In this document: piece by piece, positions 9,466-19,319 of the stretch
Layout: every line of letters starts with the position of its first letter
Position numbering within the stretch: the first letter of the stretch is position 1
Assembly (NCBI RefSeq): GCF_002964605.1
Contig: NZ_PQDH01000003.1
Location: 248,001-312,000 of the forward strand
Direction of reading: 5' to 3'
Length of the DNA: 64,000 bases
Origin: Vallitalea okinawensis
GTDB lineage: Bacteria > Bacillota > Clostridia > Lachnospirales > PQDH01
Program-made: the position numbers and the translations under genes
The notes under the pieces: model-generated
What the model was told of the DNA's origin: nothing
Seen by the model: only the letters and a program-made list of their open reading frames with translations
Database searches by the model: none

Positions 9466-12105
9466 CTAACTTAATTGACTTGTTAAGACTTCTTCCGCTT
9501 TTATGAATGCATCAGCAATCTTTGAAGCATCTTTACCACCTGCTTGAGCCATATTTGGACGACCACCGCCGCCACCACCGACTACACCAGCAGCTTCTCT
9601 AATGATATTACCTGCATGAGCGCCTTTATCAATTGCATCTTTTGTTGTCATAACAATTAAGCTTACTTTTCCACCTTTTGCAGATGCAAGTACAACGACA
9701 CCTGTTCCTAATTGATCTTTTAACTTATCTCCCATATCACGTAATCCATTCATATCCAGTTCATCTAACTGAACAGCTAAAAACTTAACATCATGAATAT
9801 TCTTTGCTTGATCAATGACATCTTTAGCTGCATTTGAACTCATTTTAGAACGTAAGCTTTCAACTTCTTTTTGTACCGCTTTTAATTCTGCCATAAGATC
9901 TTCAACTCGAGAACGAACAGCACCTTTTTTAGCTTTAACTAAAGCAGCAATCTCATTCAATTGGTTTTCTTGCTCTCTAAAGTGACTTAATGCTTTTGAA
10001 CCAGTTAGAGCCTCAATACGGCGAACGCCTGCAGCAACACCTGCTTCAGATACAAGCTTGAAGACACCTACTTGAGATGTATTCCCTAAATGTGTTCCTC
10101 CACATAACTCAACACTGTAGTCATTCATGTTGACAACTCGTACTTCATCACCATATTTTTCACCGAATAAAGCCATTGCACCCATATTTCTTGCTTCATC
10201 CATGGATGTAATACAAGTTTCTATTTTAAGACCTTTAAGTACTTGTTTATTAACTTCATTCTCAACACGTTCAACTTCTTCTGGTGTTAAAGCTGTGAAA
10301 TGTGTGAAGTCAAAACGTAAACGATCTGCATTAACATTAGAACCCGCCTGTTCTACATGATTACCAAGTACATGACGTAGAGCTTTTTGTAATAGATGCG
10401 TAGCACTATGATTTCTTGCAGTATCCAAGCGATTAGCTTCATCTACCACCATTGCAGCTTCTTGACCAACTTTAATGATACCATCAACTACTGTACCGAT
10501 ATGACCAATCTTATCAGCTATAACTTTCTTAGTTTCTTCGATGATCACGATACCTGTCTTAGTTTTTATAGTTCCCAAGTCACCAATTTGGCCACCACCC
10601 GTAGCATAGAAAGGTGTTTCATTGACTAAAACAGTAACCTTTTCACCCATTGAAGCTTCCTCTATAAGTTTTTGATCATTAGCCATCACAGTAATTTTAC
10701 TTGTATGACCAAATTTATCATATCCAACAAAACTCGTGTTAACCTCTGCATCAATTTGATTATAAACTGTTTCAGCAGCCCCCATGTAGTTTGATTCAGC
10801 TCTTGCTTCTCTTGCACGAACTCTCTGCTCTTCCATCGCTGTAATAAAGCCTTCTTCATCTGCCTTATAGCCTTCTTCTTCAAGAATTTCCTTTGTTAAG
10901 TCTAATGGGAACCCATAGGTATCATATAATTTAAAGCACTTTTCGCCGATTAATACCTTTTCATCAGCGGCTTTTAGTTCTTCTATATAACCTTTTAATA
11001 TAGCAAGACCTTGATCAATTGTACGGTAGAAATTTTCTTCTTCATTAGAAATTACTTTATAAATATAATCTTGCTTATCAGCTAATTCCGGGTATGCATC
11101 TTTAGATACCTCAATTACAGTAGCAGATAGCTTCGCTAAGAATTCACCATCAATCCCTAGAAGTTTACCATGACGAGCAGCTCTTCTTAGGAGACGTCTT
11201 AATACATAACCCCTACCTTCATTTGAAGGTAAAATACCATCACTGGTCATAAAGGTTACTGAACGTATATGATCCGTTATTAGACGTATTGATACATCAA
11301 TACTAGCATCTGATTGATAAGTAACACCTGCAATTTGACAAACTTGATCTCTTAACGCTTTAATAGTATCCACATCAAAGATGGAGTCAACCTCTTGCAT
11401 CATTGCTGCTAAACGCTCTAAACCCATACCAGTGTCGATATTAGGATTTGCTAATGGTTCGTAAGTTCCTTCTTCAGTTCTATCAAACTGAGTAAATACA
11501 AGATTCCATACTTCCATATAGCGATCACAGTCACATCCTACCTGACAATCAAGTGAACCACAACCATATTCTTCACCTCTGTCAACATGTATCTCAGAAC
11601 ATGGTCCACATGGTCCTGTTCCATGCTCCCAAAAGTTATCTTCTTTACCTAATCTAAAGATTCTATCTTTGGATAATCCTACTTTTTTGTGCCAAATTTC
11701 TTCTGCTTCGTCATCTTCCTTATACACAGACACATAGAGGAGTTCTTCTGGTATTTCCAATACTTCAGTGAAGAATTCCCAAGCCCATCGGATAGCCTCT
11801 TCCTTAAAGTAATCACCAAATGAGAAATTACCTAACATTTCAAAGTAAGTTCCATGTCTTGCAGTCTTTCCTACATTCTCAATATCACCAGTCCTTATAC
11901 ACTTTTGACAAGTAGTCATGCGCTTACTAGGTGGTATTTCTTGACCTGTAAAATAAGCTTTAAGTGGTGCCATACCTGCATTAATCAGTAATAATGAATT
12001 ATCATTCTGAGGAACAAGAGAAAAACTATTCTTTCTCAAATGACCTTTGCTTTCAAAGAAGGATAGGTACTTTTCTCTTAACTCATTTAAACCCATGTAC
12101 TTCAT
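9466..12105 (-). CDS. alaS: Alanine--tRNA ligase
   Basis: 879 residues, full length. The class II core is at the N-terminus (FLSFFESKGH-like start, TCQKCIRTGDIENVGKTARH, motif 3 GTGMGLERLAA form), then the C-Ala-linked editing domain with the zinc-binding HSATHLLQ and ELCGGTHLGNTSQVG motifs, a coiled coil, and the Gly-rich C-Ala domain (GVVGGGGGGRPNMAQAGG). It is the last gene of the long operon, overlapping the end of ribF by 4 bases, so it is expressed with translation-initiation genes rather than from a T-box leader. Nothing is missing. Confidence 0.97.
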   Translation of the reverse strand: MKYMGLNELREKYLSFFESKGHLRKNSFSLVPQNDNSLLLINAGMAPLKAYFTGQEIPPSKRMTTCQKCIRTGDIENVGKTARHGTYFEMLGNFSFGDYFKEEAIRWAWEFFTEVLEIPEELLYVSVYKEDDEAEEIWHKKVGLSKDRIFRLGKEDNFWEHGTGPCGPCSEIHVDRGEEYGCGSLDCQVGCDCDRYMEVWNLVFTQFDRTEEGTYEPLANPNIDTGMGLERLAAMMQEVDSIFDVDTIKALRDQVCQIAGVTYQSDASIDVSIRLITDHIRSVTFMTSDGILPSNEGRGYVLRRLLRRAARHGKLLGIDGEFLAKLSATVIEVSKDAYPELADKQDYIYKVISNEEENFYRTIDQGLAILKGYIEELKAADEKVLIGEKCFKLYDTYGFPLDLTKEILEEEGYKADEEGFITAMEEQRVRAREARAESNYMGAAETVYNQIDAEVNTSFVGYDKFGHTSKITVMANDQKLIEEASMGEKVTVLVNETPFYATGGGQIGDLGTIKTKTGIVIIEETKKVIADKIGHIGTVVDGIIKVGQEAAMVVDEANRLDTARNHSATHLLQKALRHVLGNHVEQAGSNVNADRLRFDFTHFTALTPEEVERVENEVNKQVLKGLKIETCITSMDEARNMGAMALFGEKYGDEVRVVNMNDYSVELCGGTHLGNTSQVGVFKLVSEAGVAAGVRRIEALTGSKALSHFREQENQLNEIAALVKAKKGAVRSRVEDLMAELKAVQKEVESLRSKMSSNAAKDVIDQAKNIHDVKFLAVQLDELDMNGLRDMGDKLKDQLGTGVVVLASAKGGKVSLIVMTTKDAIDKGAHAGNIIREAAGVVGGGGGGRPNMAQAGGKDASKIADAFIKAEEVLTSQLS

Positions 12106-13046
12106 TTGATTTCCTCCCTTTTCTCAAAATAGTCTCTAGTCAATTTTACATCATTTTTCATTTGAAGAATTAACTCATCTAATGATTGGAAGCTAAGTTC
12201 ATCTCTCAATCTCTTTTGAAATTCAAGGGTCACTTGCTTTCCATAGATTTGATCCTCAAAGTCAAGTATATATGTCTCCACATTGAGTTTTTGTTCAGAA
12301 GTCACTGTTGGATTGTGACCCACATTAGTAACACTCTTATAAACCTTATCACCGATAAAGGTTCTTGTTACATAAACACCTAATGCTGGATACTGTTTAT
12401 GTACATTGGGTCTGATATTCATTGTTGGAAACCCAAGCTTCCTACCTAGTTGCTTACCATAAACAACTTCGCCAATGATAAAGTAAGGACGTGTTAATAA
12501 CTGATTGACCTCATCTATCCGCCCATCTGCGATAAGCTTTCTAATTTCTGTACTACTGACCATATGATCTTCATGAATAATATCATCGATGACAACTAAC
12601 TCATATCCATAAACTTGGCTTAATTCCCTAAGTAAATGAATATCACCTTGCCGTTTGTGTCCAAAACGATAGTTACTACCTACTATGATCATGCGTACGC
12701 GTAATTTTGCTACTAAAACTTCCTTAATAAAGGTAATAGGCTCCATCTGCGCTGTTTCTAAATTAAAGGGATACTCTACATAGTAATCCACTTCCATACT
12801 TTCAACAATACGCTTTTTCTCATCTCTTGTATAGATAATGGGTACAGGTACCATCCCTTCCAATACATGAGATGGATGAGGATAAAACGAAAAAACCAAA
12901 GATGAATAACCTTTCTCTTTAGCTCTGTCTTTACAAGTTGTAATAAGCCTCCGATGTCCAACATGAATGCCATCAAAGTTTCCTAAGGCAATTACTGTCC
13001 CTTTACTAATATGCATGTCTTCGGCAGCTTTATGAATATATTCCAT
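12102..13046 (-). CDS. ribF: Bifunctional riboflavin kinase / FAD synthetase
   Basis: 314 residues. The N-terminal FAD synthetase half has the nucleotidyltransferase signature ALGNFDGIHVGHRRLI (about 21-36) and the SSTEIRKLI block; the C-terminal riboflavin kinase half has GKQLGRKLGFPTMNI and the VTNVGHNPT loop. It converts riboflavin to FMN and FAD in the cytoplasm. It sits between truB and alaS, 15 bases from truB; the truB-ribF order is widespread in Firmicutes. Length is normal. Confidence 0.96.
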   Translation of the reverse strand: MEYIHKAAEDMHISKGTVIALGNFDGIHVGHRRLITTCKDRAKEKGYSSLVFSFYPHPSHVLEGMVPVPIIYTRDEKKRIVESMEVDYYVEYPFNLETAQMEPITFIKEVLVAKLRVRMIIVGSNYRFGHKRQGDIHLLRELSQVYGYELVVIDDIIHEDHMVSSTEIRKLIADGRIDEVNQLLTRPYFIIGEVVYGKQLGRKLGFPTMNIRPNVHKQYPALGVYVTRTFIGDKVYKSVTNVGHNPTVTSEQKLNVETYILDFEDQIYGKQVTLEFQKRLRDELSFQSLDELILQMKNDVKLTRDYFEKREEIK

Positions 13047-13061
13047 AGTGCATACCCCTTA

Positions 13062-13967
13062 TTAAAGTAATATTTTATGCGGTTTCAAGCATAATCGATT
13101 ATTCTTCTTAGTAGCGATATAAAGCCCTACAAACTGACCTTTACTTGTATAGATTCTTACTATATCATCTAATAATATTGTATTACTATCTGTTTGTAGA
13201 TCCTCAAAAAAAACTATATTCCCATTAAGTAGAAATTTATCTTTCGCTTCAACGACACTTACTTGCTTATAGTCTTTAAGAACATCTTCAAAACCTAAAA
13301 AAATCTGATCAAGTTGATTATTCACTTTTAGTTTTTCAATTTCACCTAGTCTGTGACTATGTGCAAGATCAAAGTGCCCACTATTAATTCGAAGTAATCC
13401 ATCCATGTGTCCGCCATATCCTAGCCTATCACCTATATCATGACATAATGCTCGAATATAAGTGCCTTTTGAACAAATGATACGCAAACGTACAGCATCT
13501 GGTGGTAAATGTTCAATTAAGTCAATTCGGTATATGGTTATTGCTCTAGGCTCTCGTTCAATAACCTTACCTTCCCTTGCCAACTCATATAAACGTCTAC
13601 CATTTACCTTAATTGCTGAATACATAGGTGGTACTTGCATGATTTCACCAACAAATGAATCTACTGCTTCTTTCACTGCTTCTGGATTGTAAACAAAATC
13701 GTATTCCTCTACGGTATCACCAGTATGATCTGCAGTCGTGGTAGTTTTACCAAAACGCAATGTCGTTTCATAGCCTTTAATACCTTCTGTAATCATAGAG
13801 GCAAGTTTCGTTGCTTTGCCAATACATACCGGTAACACGCCCTCTGCTTCAGGGTCTAGTGTCCCTGTATGACCAATCTTTTTTATTTTTAATATACCTC
13901 TCATTTTAGCAACTACATCATGAGAGGTATATCCTTTTTCTTTATAAACGTTAATAAAACCATTCAT
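13062..13967 (-). CDS. truB: tRNA pseudouridine(55) synthase
   Basis: 301 residues. The catalytic Asp lies in KKIGHTGTLDPEAEGVLPV (about 31-49), followed by KATKLASMI, RFGKTTTTADHTGD, QVPPMYSAIKVNGRRLYELAREG and CSKGTYIRALCHDIG, all TruB signatures. It modifies U55 in the T-arm of tRNAs. The stop codon of nrnA and the start of truB overlap by one base, so translation is coupled. Confidence 0.97.
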   Translation of the reverse strand: MNGFINVYKEKGYTSHDVVAKMRGILKIKKIGHTGTLDPEAEGVLPVCIGKATKLASMITEGIKGYETTLRFGKTTTTADHTGDTVEEYDFVYNPEAVKEAVDSFVGEIMQVPPMYSAIKVNGRRLYELAREGKVIEREPRAITIYRIDLIEHLPPDAVRLRIICSKGTYIRALCHDIGDRLGYGGHMDGLLRINSGHFDLAHSHRLGEIEKLKVNNQLDQIFLGFEDVLKDYKQVSVVEAKDKFLLNGNIVFFEDLQTDSNTILLDDIVRIYTSKGQFVGLYIATKKNNRLCLKPHKILL

Positions 13968-14932
13968 TAAAAGTCGCTCCTAAAACCTTCTAAAGCTTTA
14001 ATTATCTCTTCTTTAGCTTGATCCACAGTTCCCTTTATTGTGCATCCAGCAGCCCTTATATGCCCGCCTCCGCCAAAACCCAAGGCTAGTTTAGCTACAT
14101 CCAAGGATTTTTTTGATCTTAGACTTACTTTTATTACTCCTGGTTCTTTCTCATAAAGGAAAACAGCGCCTTCAACAGTATCAACTTGTCCTATATACTG
14201 AACAATACCATCTACATCTTCAACTGTCCCATTTTTAGCTTCAATATCCATTAACGAAAGACCCGAAATCGCAATTCGTTCATTAAAGTGAAGAGAGATT
14301 CCCTCAAGTGCTTGACCAAGTAACTGGGTTGCAGGATATGATTTTGTATAAAATAGTCCGTTAATGATATCAGAAGCATGGATTTCATGCTCTAACAACT
14401 TACTCGCTATGCTAAGTGTACTAGATTTCGTATTAGGATGTCTAAATACACCAGTATCATAGACTAAACCTGTAAATATAGCTTTAGAAATAGCTCCATC
14501 ACAAATTACACCCATGAATTCTATAAAATTATAAATAATTTCACAAGTACTACTTGCATCTTTCTCTACATAATTGAAATCTGCATAAAAGTTATTAGAA
14601 GCGTGGTGATCAATATTAACTGTTCTAATACCTTGATTTAAATACTCGCTAGCAAGCCCCAATCGCCCTTCGTCACTACTGTCAAGAAAGATGGGTACAA
14701 CTTCATGACCTAGAGATGGTAACTCTGTCATTACCATCTCATGACCATCAAGATAATGATACATGGGTAGGAAGCTTTCTAAATAGATAGAAGCTTCTTT
14801 CCCTAATTTTCTAAGTGCCAAGGCTAAAGCAAAAGTTGCTCCAATACAATCACCGTCCGGACTGATATGACCTGCTAAGATAAACTGATCATATTCCATC
14901 ATGTAATCATAAATTTCTTTAAAATTATTCAT
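13967..14932 (-). CDS. nrnA: DHH/DHHA1 phosphoesterase, NrnA-type oligoribonuclease/pAp phosphatase
   Basis: About 321 residues from the ATG at 14932. DHH motifs: GHISPDGDCIGA (motif I/II Asp residues), FLDSSDEGRLG, NIDHHASN (the DHH triad) and a C-terminal DHHA1 domain with GFGGGGHIRAAG. NrnA degrades short RNAs and 3',5'-pAp; it sits between rbfA and truB in most Firmicutes. I chose ATG 14932 because it overlaps the rbfA stop (ATGAATAA) with GAGG upstream; longer readings extend into rbfA and add no conserved sequence. Confidence 0.93.
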   Translation of the reverse strand: MNNFKEIYDYMMEYDQFILAGHISPDGDCIGATFALALALRKLGKEASIYLESFLPMYHYLDGHEMVMTELPSLGHEVVPIFLDSSDEGRLGLASEYLNQGIRTVNIDHHASNNFYADFNYVEKDASSTCEIIYNFIEFMGVICDGAISKAIFTGLVYDTGVFRHPNTKSSTLSIASKLLEHEIHASDIINGLFYTKSYPATQLLGQALEGISLHFNERIAISGLSLMDIEAKNGTVEDVDGIVQYIGQVDTVEGAVFLYEKEPGVIKVSLRSKKSLDVAKLALGFGGGGHIRAAGCTIKGTVDQAKEEIIKALEGFRSDF

Positions 14933-15305
14933 CTTTTTCATCCTCATCCTGACTAACTGGTTCAATCTTTCGGAATAAATCAGACATGTGAACGCTGTAC
15001 TCAATAGATGTGTCCATGATGAAGTTTATTTCGGGTGTATTTCTTAAGTTTAATCTCTTTGCTAATTCATGTCGTATATACTTTTCAGCATTTTTTAGTC
15101 CAGTAATCGTTTCGTTTCTCTTCTTTTCTTCTGCCAATGAACTTATATACACTTTACAAAATTTCAAATCATTGGTAGCTTCAACTTTAACAATTGTCAG
15201 CAACTTATCAACACGAGGATCTTTGATTTCATCACGAATAATATAAACAAGCTCTTTTCGTATCTCCTCATTAATTCTAATCATTCTATTGCTAACTCTT
15301 TTCAT
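14925..15305 (-). CDS. rbfA: 30S ribosome-binding factor A
   Basis: 126 residues; RISNRMIRINEEIRKELVYII-type start, DPRV, LKFCKVYISSLAEE, and NLRNTPEINFIMDTSIEYSVHMSDLFRKI near the end, the standard KH-like RbfA pattern. It matures the 16S rRNA 5' end with IF-2 and is cold-shock related in other bacteria. It lies 11 bases downstream of infB; the acidic tail (SQDEDEKDE) overlaps the next start. Confidence 0.95.
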   Translation of the reverse strand: MKRVSNRMIRINEEIRKELVYIIRDEIKDPRVDKLLTIVKVEATNDLKFCKVYISSLAEEKKRNETITGLKNAEKYIRHELAKRLNLRNTPEINFIMDTSIEYSVHMSDLFRKIEPVSQDEDEKDE

Positions 15306-15316
15306 GACTTCACCTT

Positions 15317-18300
15317 CTATCTTGGGATCTCTTCCATAATAAAGGCTTCTACTTGATCGCCAATCTTAATGTCATTGAATTTCTCTATCATAACACCACA
15401 TTCATAACCAGTGTTAACTTCTTTAACATCATCTTTAAAACGTTTTAAGGAAGCTAATAGACCTTCATGAACAACAATGCCATCGCGGACAATACGGACT
15501 TGGCTGTTTCTTAGTATCTTACCATCTGTTACATAAGCACCACCGATCGTACCTACTCCAGAAACTTTAAATGTCTCACGAATTTCTACATGACCGATTA
15601 CTTTTTCTTTAAACTCAGGATCAAGCATACCTTTCATAGCGGCTTCAATATCTTCAATAGCGTTATAAATTATACGATATAGACGAATATCAACGCCTTC
15701 TGTTTCTGCTACAGATGTAGCACCTGCGTCAGGACGCACATTGAAACCAATAATAATAGCATTTGAAGCAGAAGCTAAAAGTACATCTGATTCTGTAACA
15801 GCACCAACACCGCCATGAATTGGTCGAATAACAACTTCTTCATTAGATAATTTCTCAAGACTTTGCTTAACAGCTTCCACTGAACCTTGAGTATCAGCTT
15901 TTACAACAATGTTGAGTTCTTTTACATTACCAGCTTGAATTTGATTAAATAAATCATCAAGTGATACTTTTTGTTGACTATTTTGTATTAATTTCAAACG
16001 CCCTTCTTTAACAACCATCTCAGCTAATAAACGAGCTTCTTTATCATTTTTGGTAACGAAGAAACGATCTCCTGCTATAGGTACCTCTGATAAACCTAGT
16101 ATTTCTACAGGTGTAGATGGACCAGCAGTTTTAACACGTCTCCCCTTATCATCCATCATAGCACGTACACGTCCATATGCTGAACCAGCTACTATAGCAT
16201 CACCTACATTGATGCTACCATTTTGAACTAGTATTGTTGCTACAGTACCTCTACCTTTATCAAGTTTAGCTTCTACAATACTACCACGAGCTAATCTATC
16301 TGGGTTGGCATTAAGCTCTTCTAACTCAGAAACAATAATAATCATTTCTAATAATTGATCAAGACCTTCTCTTGTGATAGCTGAAACAGGAACACAAATT
16401 GTATCTCCGCCCCAGTCCTCTGGCACTAATCCATGCTCAGATAACTCTTGTTTAACGCGGTCAGGATTTGCTCCTGGCTTATCCATTTTATTAATAGCAA
16501 CAATTATTTGTACTTCTGCTGCTTTAGCGTGATTAATAGCTTCAATAGTTTGAGGCATTACACCATCATCAGCAGCTACTACTAGAATAGCAATATCTGT
16601 TACTTGAGCTCCACGCATACGCATTGCAGTAAAGGCTTCATGACCAGGTGTATCAAGGAATGTAATATTTTTTTCGTTGATTTTAACAACTGATGCCCCG
16701 ATATGTTGTGTAATACCACCTGCTTCTTTCTCAGTGATATTTGTCTCACGAATAGCATCAAGGAGTGAAGTCTTACCATGGTCAACGTGACCCATAACAA
16801 CAACAACTGGAGGTCTTTCTTTTAAATCTTCAGAAGCATCTGGTTCTTCGTTGAAGTACTCTTCAAATAAATCGACTTCTTCTTCTTTCTCAACTAAGAT
16901 ATCGAATTCCATAGCTATCTCTTCAGCTAATGCAAAATCTACTTCTTGGTTAAGGGTTGCCATAATACCTTTTAACATTAAGTACTTAACAATATCAGAA
17001 GATGGTTTATGAAGTCTTTCTGCTAAGTCCTTGACTACAATTCGCTCAGGAATAGCTACAACTCCAAGATCTTCAGCTGCTATTTCTTCAACAACTTCTG
17101 GTTGTCTTTCTTGGATCTTCTTATAATGCTTTTTATTTTTCTTTTTAGATGGCTTTTCAAAACCTTTAAATGGTTTGCCATAGTTATTGTTGTAAGTTTT
17201 TTTATCTTTAGATTTATCAGTAAAGCTCTTTTTAGACTTTGTGTTAGCATTTGCATTTGTCGCTGGTTTGTTATAACTATCTGTTTTAATTTTTATGTCG
17301 TTGAAACCACCTTTTTGGTTTCGATTGTTGTTGTTTCGATTGTTATAATTACCTCCGCTACGGTTATCGTTGCTACGATTATTGTAATTACCTCCGCCAC
17401 GATTGTTGTAATTGCCACCGCGGTTATCGTTACTGCGGTTGTTGTAATTACCACTTCTATTATCATTATTTCGGTTGTTATAATTGCCTCCACGATTATC
17501 GTTATTGCGGTTGTTATAATTACCGCTACGGTTATCGTTATTGCGGTTGTTGTAATTGCCTCCACGATTATCATTGTTTCGGTTGTTGTAATTGCCTCCA
17601 CGATTATCATTGTTTCGGTTGTTGTAATTACCTCCACGATTATCGTTATTGCGGTTATTGTAATTGCCGCTGCGGTTATCGTTATTGCGGTTGTTGTAAT
17701 TACCACTGCGGTTATCATTATTGCGGTTGTTATAATTGCCGCTACGGTTATCGTTATTGCGGTTGTTATAATTGCCGCTGCGGTTATCGTTATTGCGGTT
17801 GTTATAATTGCCGCTGCGGTTATCGTTATTACGGTTGTTGTAATTACTGCTACGGTTATCGTTATTACGGTTATCGTTATTACGGTTGTTGTAATTACTG
17901 CTACGATTATCGTTATTACGGTTGCTGTAATTGCTACCGCGGTTATCGTTGTTACGGTTGTTGTAATTGCTTCCGCGGTTATCGTTGTTACGGTCGTTGT
18001 AATTACCGCTACGATTATCGTTATTACGGTTGTTGTAACTACCTACACGGTTATCATTGTTTCTATTGTTGTAATTGCTTCCACGGTTATCGTTATTACG
18101 GTTATTGTAACCACGATTATCGTTGTTTCCAGTGTTGTAATTACTGCTACGGTTATCGTTGTTGCGGTTGTTGTAATTACCACTGCGATTATCGTTATTG
18201 CGGTTGTTGTAATTACCACTGCGATTGTCATTATTGCGGTTGTTGTAATTACTGCTGCGGTTATCATTATTGCGGTTGTTATAATTGCCACTGCGATTAT

Positions 18301-18712
18301 CGTTGTTACGGTTGTTGTAATTTCCGGTGCGATTATCGTTAGTGCGGTTGTTATAATTGCCACTACGATTATCGTTAGTTCTTTGCTCGCTACTACCAGC
18401 ACTTTTTGTGGCATTATTATCAGCGTTAGTCTCGTCTTTCTTGATGCTATTGTTTAGTTTCTCTTCACTAGAGTTTTTATTCATATTTTTTTGTGGTCTA
18501 CTTTCTTTATTGTTATTGTTTTTGTTAACTTTTTTCTCAGTAGTTGCTGTATGTTCTGATTTGTAATGGGCTACAACTTTATTGACTTGAGTATCTGTTA
18601 GACTACTCATATGACTGTGTACATCTATGTTAAAATCAGACAATTTTTTGATAACATCTTTGCTACTAATGTTAAGTTGTTTTGCAATTTCATAAACGCG
18701 AACCTTTGACAT
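15317..18712 (-). CDS. infB: Translation initiation factor IF-2 with a very long Asn/Arg/Gly repeat tract
   Basis: 1131 residues, some 300-400 longer than most Firmicutes IF-2. Residues 1-60 form the IF2_N helical domain ([21 protein letters not shown]). Residues about 111-466 are about 29 copies of a 12-residue unit, consensus [13 protein letters not shown] basic linker ([13 protein letters not shown]) leads to a second IF2_N domain (about 555-605), then the GTPase domain: G1 GHVDHGKT (641-648), [17 protein letters not shown] and the SAI block; domains II-IV follow ([18 protein letters not shown]) and are intact to the end. IF-2 places fMet-tRNA on the 30S subunit. Start ATG at 18712 has GGAGGTGGG upstream. 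The catalytic part is ordinary; only the repeat tract is unusual. Confidence 0.97.
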   Translation of the reverse strand: MSKVRVYEIAKQLNISSKDVIKKLSDFNIDVHSHMSSLTDTQVNKVVAHYKSEHTATTEKKVNKNNNNKESRPQKNMNKNSSEEKLNNSIKKDETNADNNATKSAGSSEQRTNDNRSGNYNNRTNDNRTGNYNNRNNDNRSGNYNNRNNDNRSSNYNNRNNDNRSGNYNNRNNDNRSGNYNNRNNDNRSSNYNTGNNDNRGYNNRNNDNRGSNYNNRNNDNRVGSYNNRNNDNRSGNYNDRNNDNRGSNYNNRNNDNRGSNYSNRNNDNRSSNYNNRNNDNRNNDNRSSNYNNRNNDNRSGNYNNRNNDNRSGNYNNRNNDNRSGNYNNRNNDNRSGNYNNRNNDNRSGNYNNRNNDNRGGNYNNRNNDNRGGNYNNRNNDNRGGNYNNRNNDNRSGNYNNRNNDNRGGNYNNRNNDNRSGNYNNRSNDNRGGNYNNRGGGNYNNRSNDNRSGGNYNNRNNNNRNQKGGFNDIKIKTDSYNKPATNANANTKSKKSFTDKSKDKKTYNNNYGKPFKGFEKPSKKKNKKHYKKIQERQPEVVEEIAAEDLGVVAIPERIVVKDLAERLHKPSSDIVKYLMLKGIMATLNQEVDFALAEEIAMEFDILVEKEEEVDLFEEYFNEEPDASEDLKERPPVVVVMGHVDHGKTSLLDAIRETNITEKEAGGITQHIGASVVKINEKNITFLDTPGHEAFTAMRMRGAQVTDIAILVVAADDGVMPQTIEAINHAKAAEVQIIVAINKMDKPGANPDRVKQELSEHGLVPEDWGGDTICVPVSAITREGLDQLLEMIIIVSELEELNANPDRLARGSIVEAKLDKGRGTVATILVQNGSINVGDAIVAGSAYGRVRAMMDDKGRRVKTAGPSTPVEILGLSEVPIAGDRFFVTKNDKEARLLAEMVVKEGRLKLIQNSQQKVSLDDLFNQIQAGNVKELNIVVKADTQGSVEAVKQSLEKLSNEEVVIRPIHGGVGAVTESDVLLASASNAIIIGFNVRPDAGATSVAETEGVDIRLYRIIYNAIEDIEAAMKGMLDPEFKEKVIGHVEIRETFKVSGVGTIGGAYVTDGKILRNSQVRIVRDGIVVHEGLLASLKRFKDDVKEVNTGYECGVMIEKFNDIKIGDQVEAFIMEEIPR
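17315..18382 (-). repeat. 36-bp coding minisatellite inside infB
   Basis: About 29 tandem units of 36 bp, each encoding NNR-NNDNR-(S/G/T)(G/S)NY, with a few units of different length (a 10-residue unit near residue 193, a 17-residue unit near 275, an 8-residue unit near 436). Units differ mostly at synonymous third positions or at the S/G/T positions, so the protein sequence is kept while the DNA has drifted. Such arrays commonly change copy number by slippage or recombination. Confidence 0.95.
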
Positions 18713-18728
18713 TTAAGACCCACCTCCA

Positions 18729-19043
18729 TTAGTTTTTGGAAAGAGTGTCAATTTGATTAACAATATTTTTAGCAAAGCCATCATCTAGAATAACAAGAGT
18801 AGCACGAAGTCCTTTTCCAATTGCATGCCCTAACTCTTCTTTTTCTCCGTAAATTCGATAAGGCGTATTATAGAACTTACAACTTGAGATAAATTTGCTT
18901 TTTGTATTGTCTGAGGCTTCTTCAGCAATAATCATTAGTTTTGCTTTTCTACCTTTAACAGCTTTCTCACACGCAAATTCACCAGATTTTAACAACCCTG
19001 CTCTCTGACATAATCCCAAAAGGGATAAAATTTTATTATTCAT
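18729..19043 (-). CDS. ylxQ: L7Ae/L30e-family RNA-binding protein (YlxQ)
   Basis: 104 residues. NKILSLLGLCQRAGLLKSGEFACEKAVKGRKAKLMIIAEEAS is the L7Ae/L30e/Gadd45 beta-alpha pattern with the conserved Gly-Lys-type turn. In Firmicutes it always lies between ylxR and infB. It binds RNA (kink-turn-like in relatives) and is probably an accessory ribosome or RNA factor. Its start overlaps the ylxR stop by 8 bases. Confidence 0.9.
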   Translation of the reverse strand: MNNKILSLLGLCQRAGLLKSGEFACEKAVKGRKAKLMIIAEEASDNTKSKFISSCKFYNTPYRIYGEKEELGHAIGKGLRATLVILDDGFAKNIVNQIDTLSKN

Positions 19044-19308
19044 TACTGCTCATCAACTCACTCTTTAATTGTTCGTAAATTTCATTAGTTACTTGACCTT
19101 TAAAAGATCTTTCAAGTCCTTTGTTTTTAATAGCTAAATTAAGACAATCTACAGAATGGCAAATATAGGCGCCTCTACCTGATTTTTTACCGGTAAAATC
19201 AATGGATATATTACCTTCTTTATCTTTTACAACACGGATAAGATCTTTTTTATTTTTCATCTCCCCACAGCCGGTGCACTTTCTCAAAGGGATCTTTCTC
19301 GTCTTCAT
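19036..19308 (-). CDS. rnpM: YlxR/RnpM family protein (DUF448)
   Basis: 90 residues. KIPLRKCTGCGEMKNKKDLIRVV is the hallmark start, with two Cys in CTGCGE, and GRGAYICHSVDCLNLAIK follows. Work in Bacillus subtilis has linked this protein to RNase P (hence RnpM) and to nucleoid/RNA binding; that is family knowledge. It is 11 bases from nusA and overlaps ylxQ, so it is co-translated with them. Confidence 0.92.
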   Translation of the reverse strand: MKTRKIPLRKCTGCGEMKNKKDLIRVVKDKEGNISIDFTGKKSGRGAYICHSVDCLNLAIKNKGLERSFKGQVTNEIYEQLKSELMSSNE

Positions 19309-19319
19309 AATATTAACCT

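Noticed and set aside
12102-12300. T-box leader for alaS
   Set aside because: alaS overlaps the ribF gene by 4 bases, so no leader space exists.
17315-18382. CRISPR-like array of 36-bp repeats
   Set aside because: The units are contiguous with no unique spacers, stay in frame and encode a protein repeat within infB; no cas genes are near.
17102-18457. Long open frame of about 450 codons on the plus strand opposite infB, rich in Val/Ile
   Set aside because: It is the mirror of the 36-bp infB repeats: the periodic Asn/Arg/Asp codons read backwards as Val/Ile/Thr. No ribosome site and no real domain.
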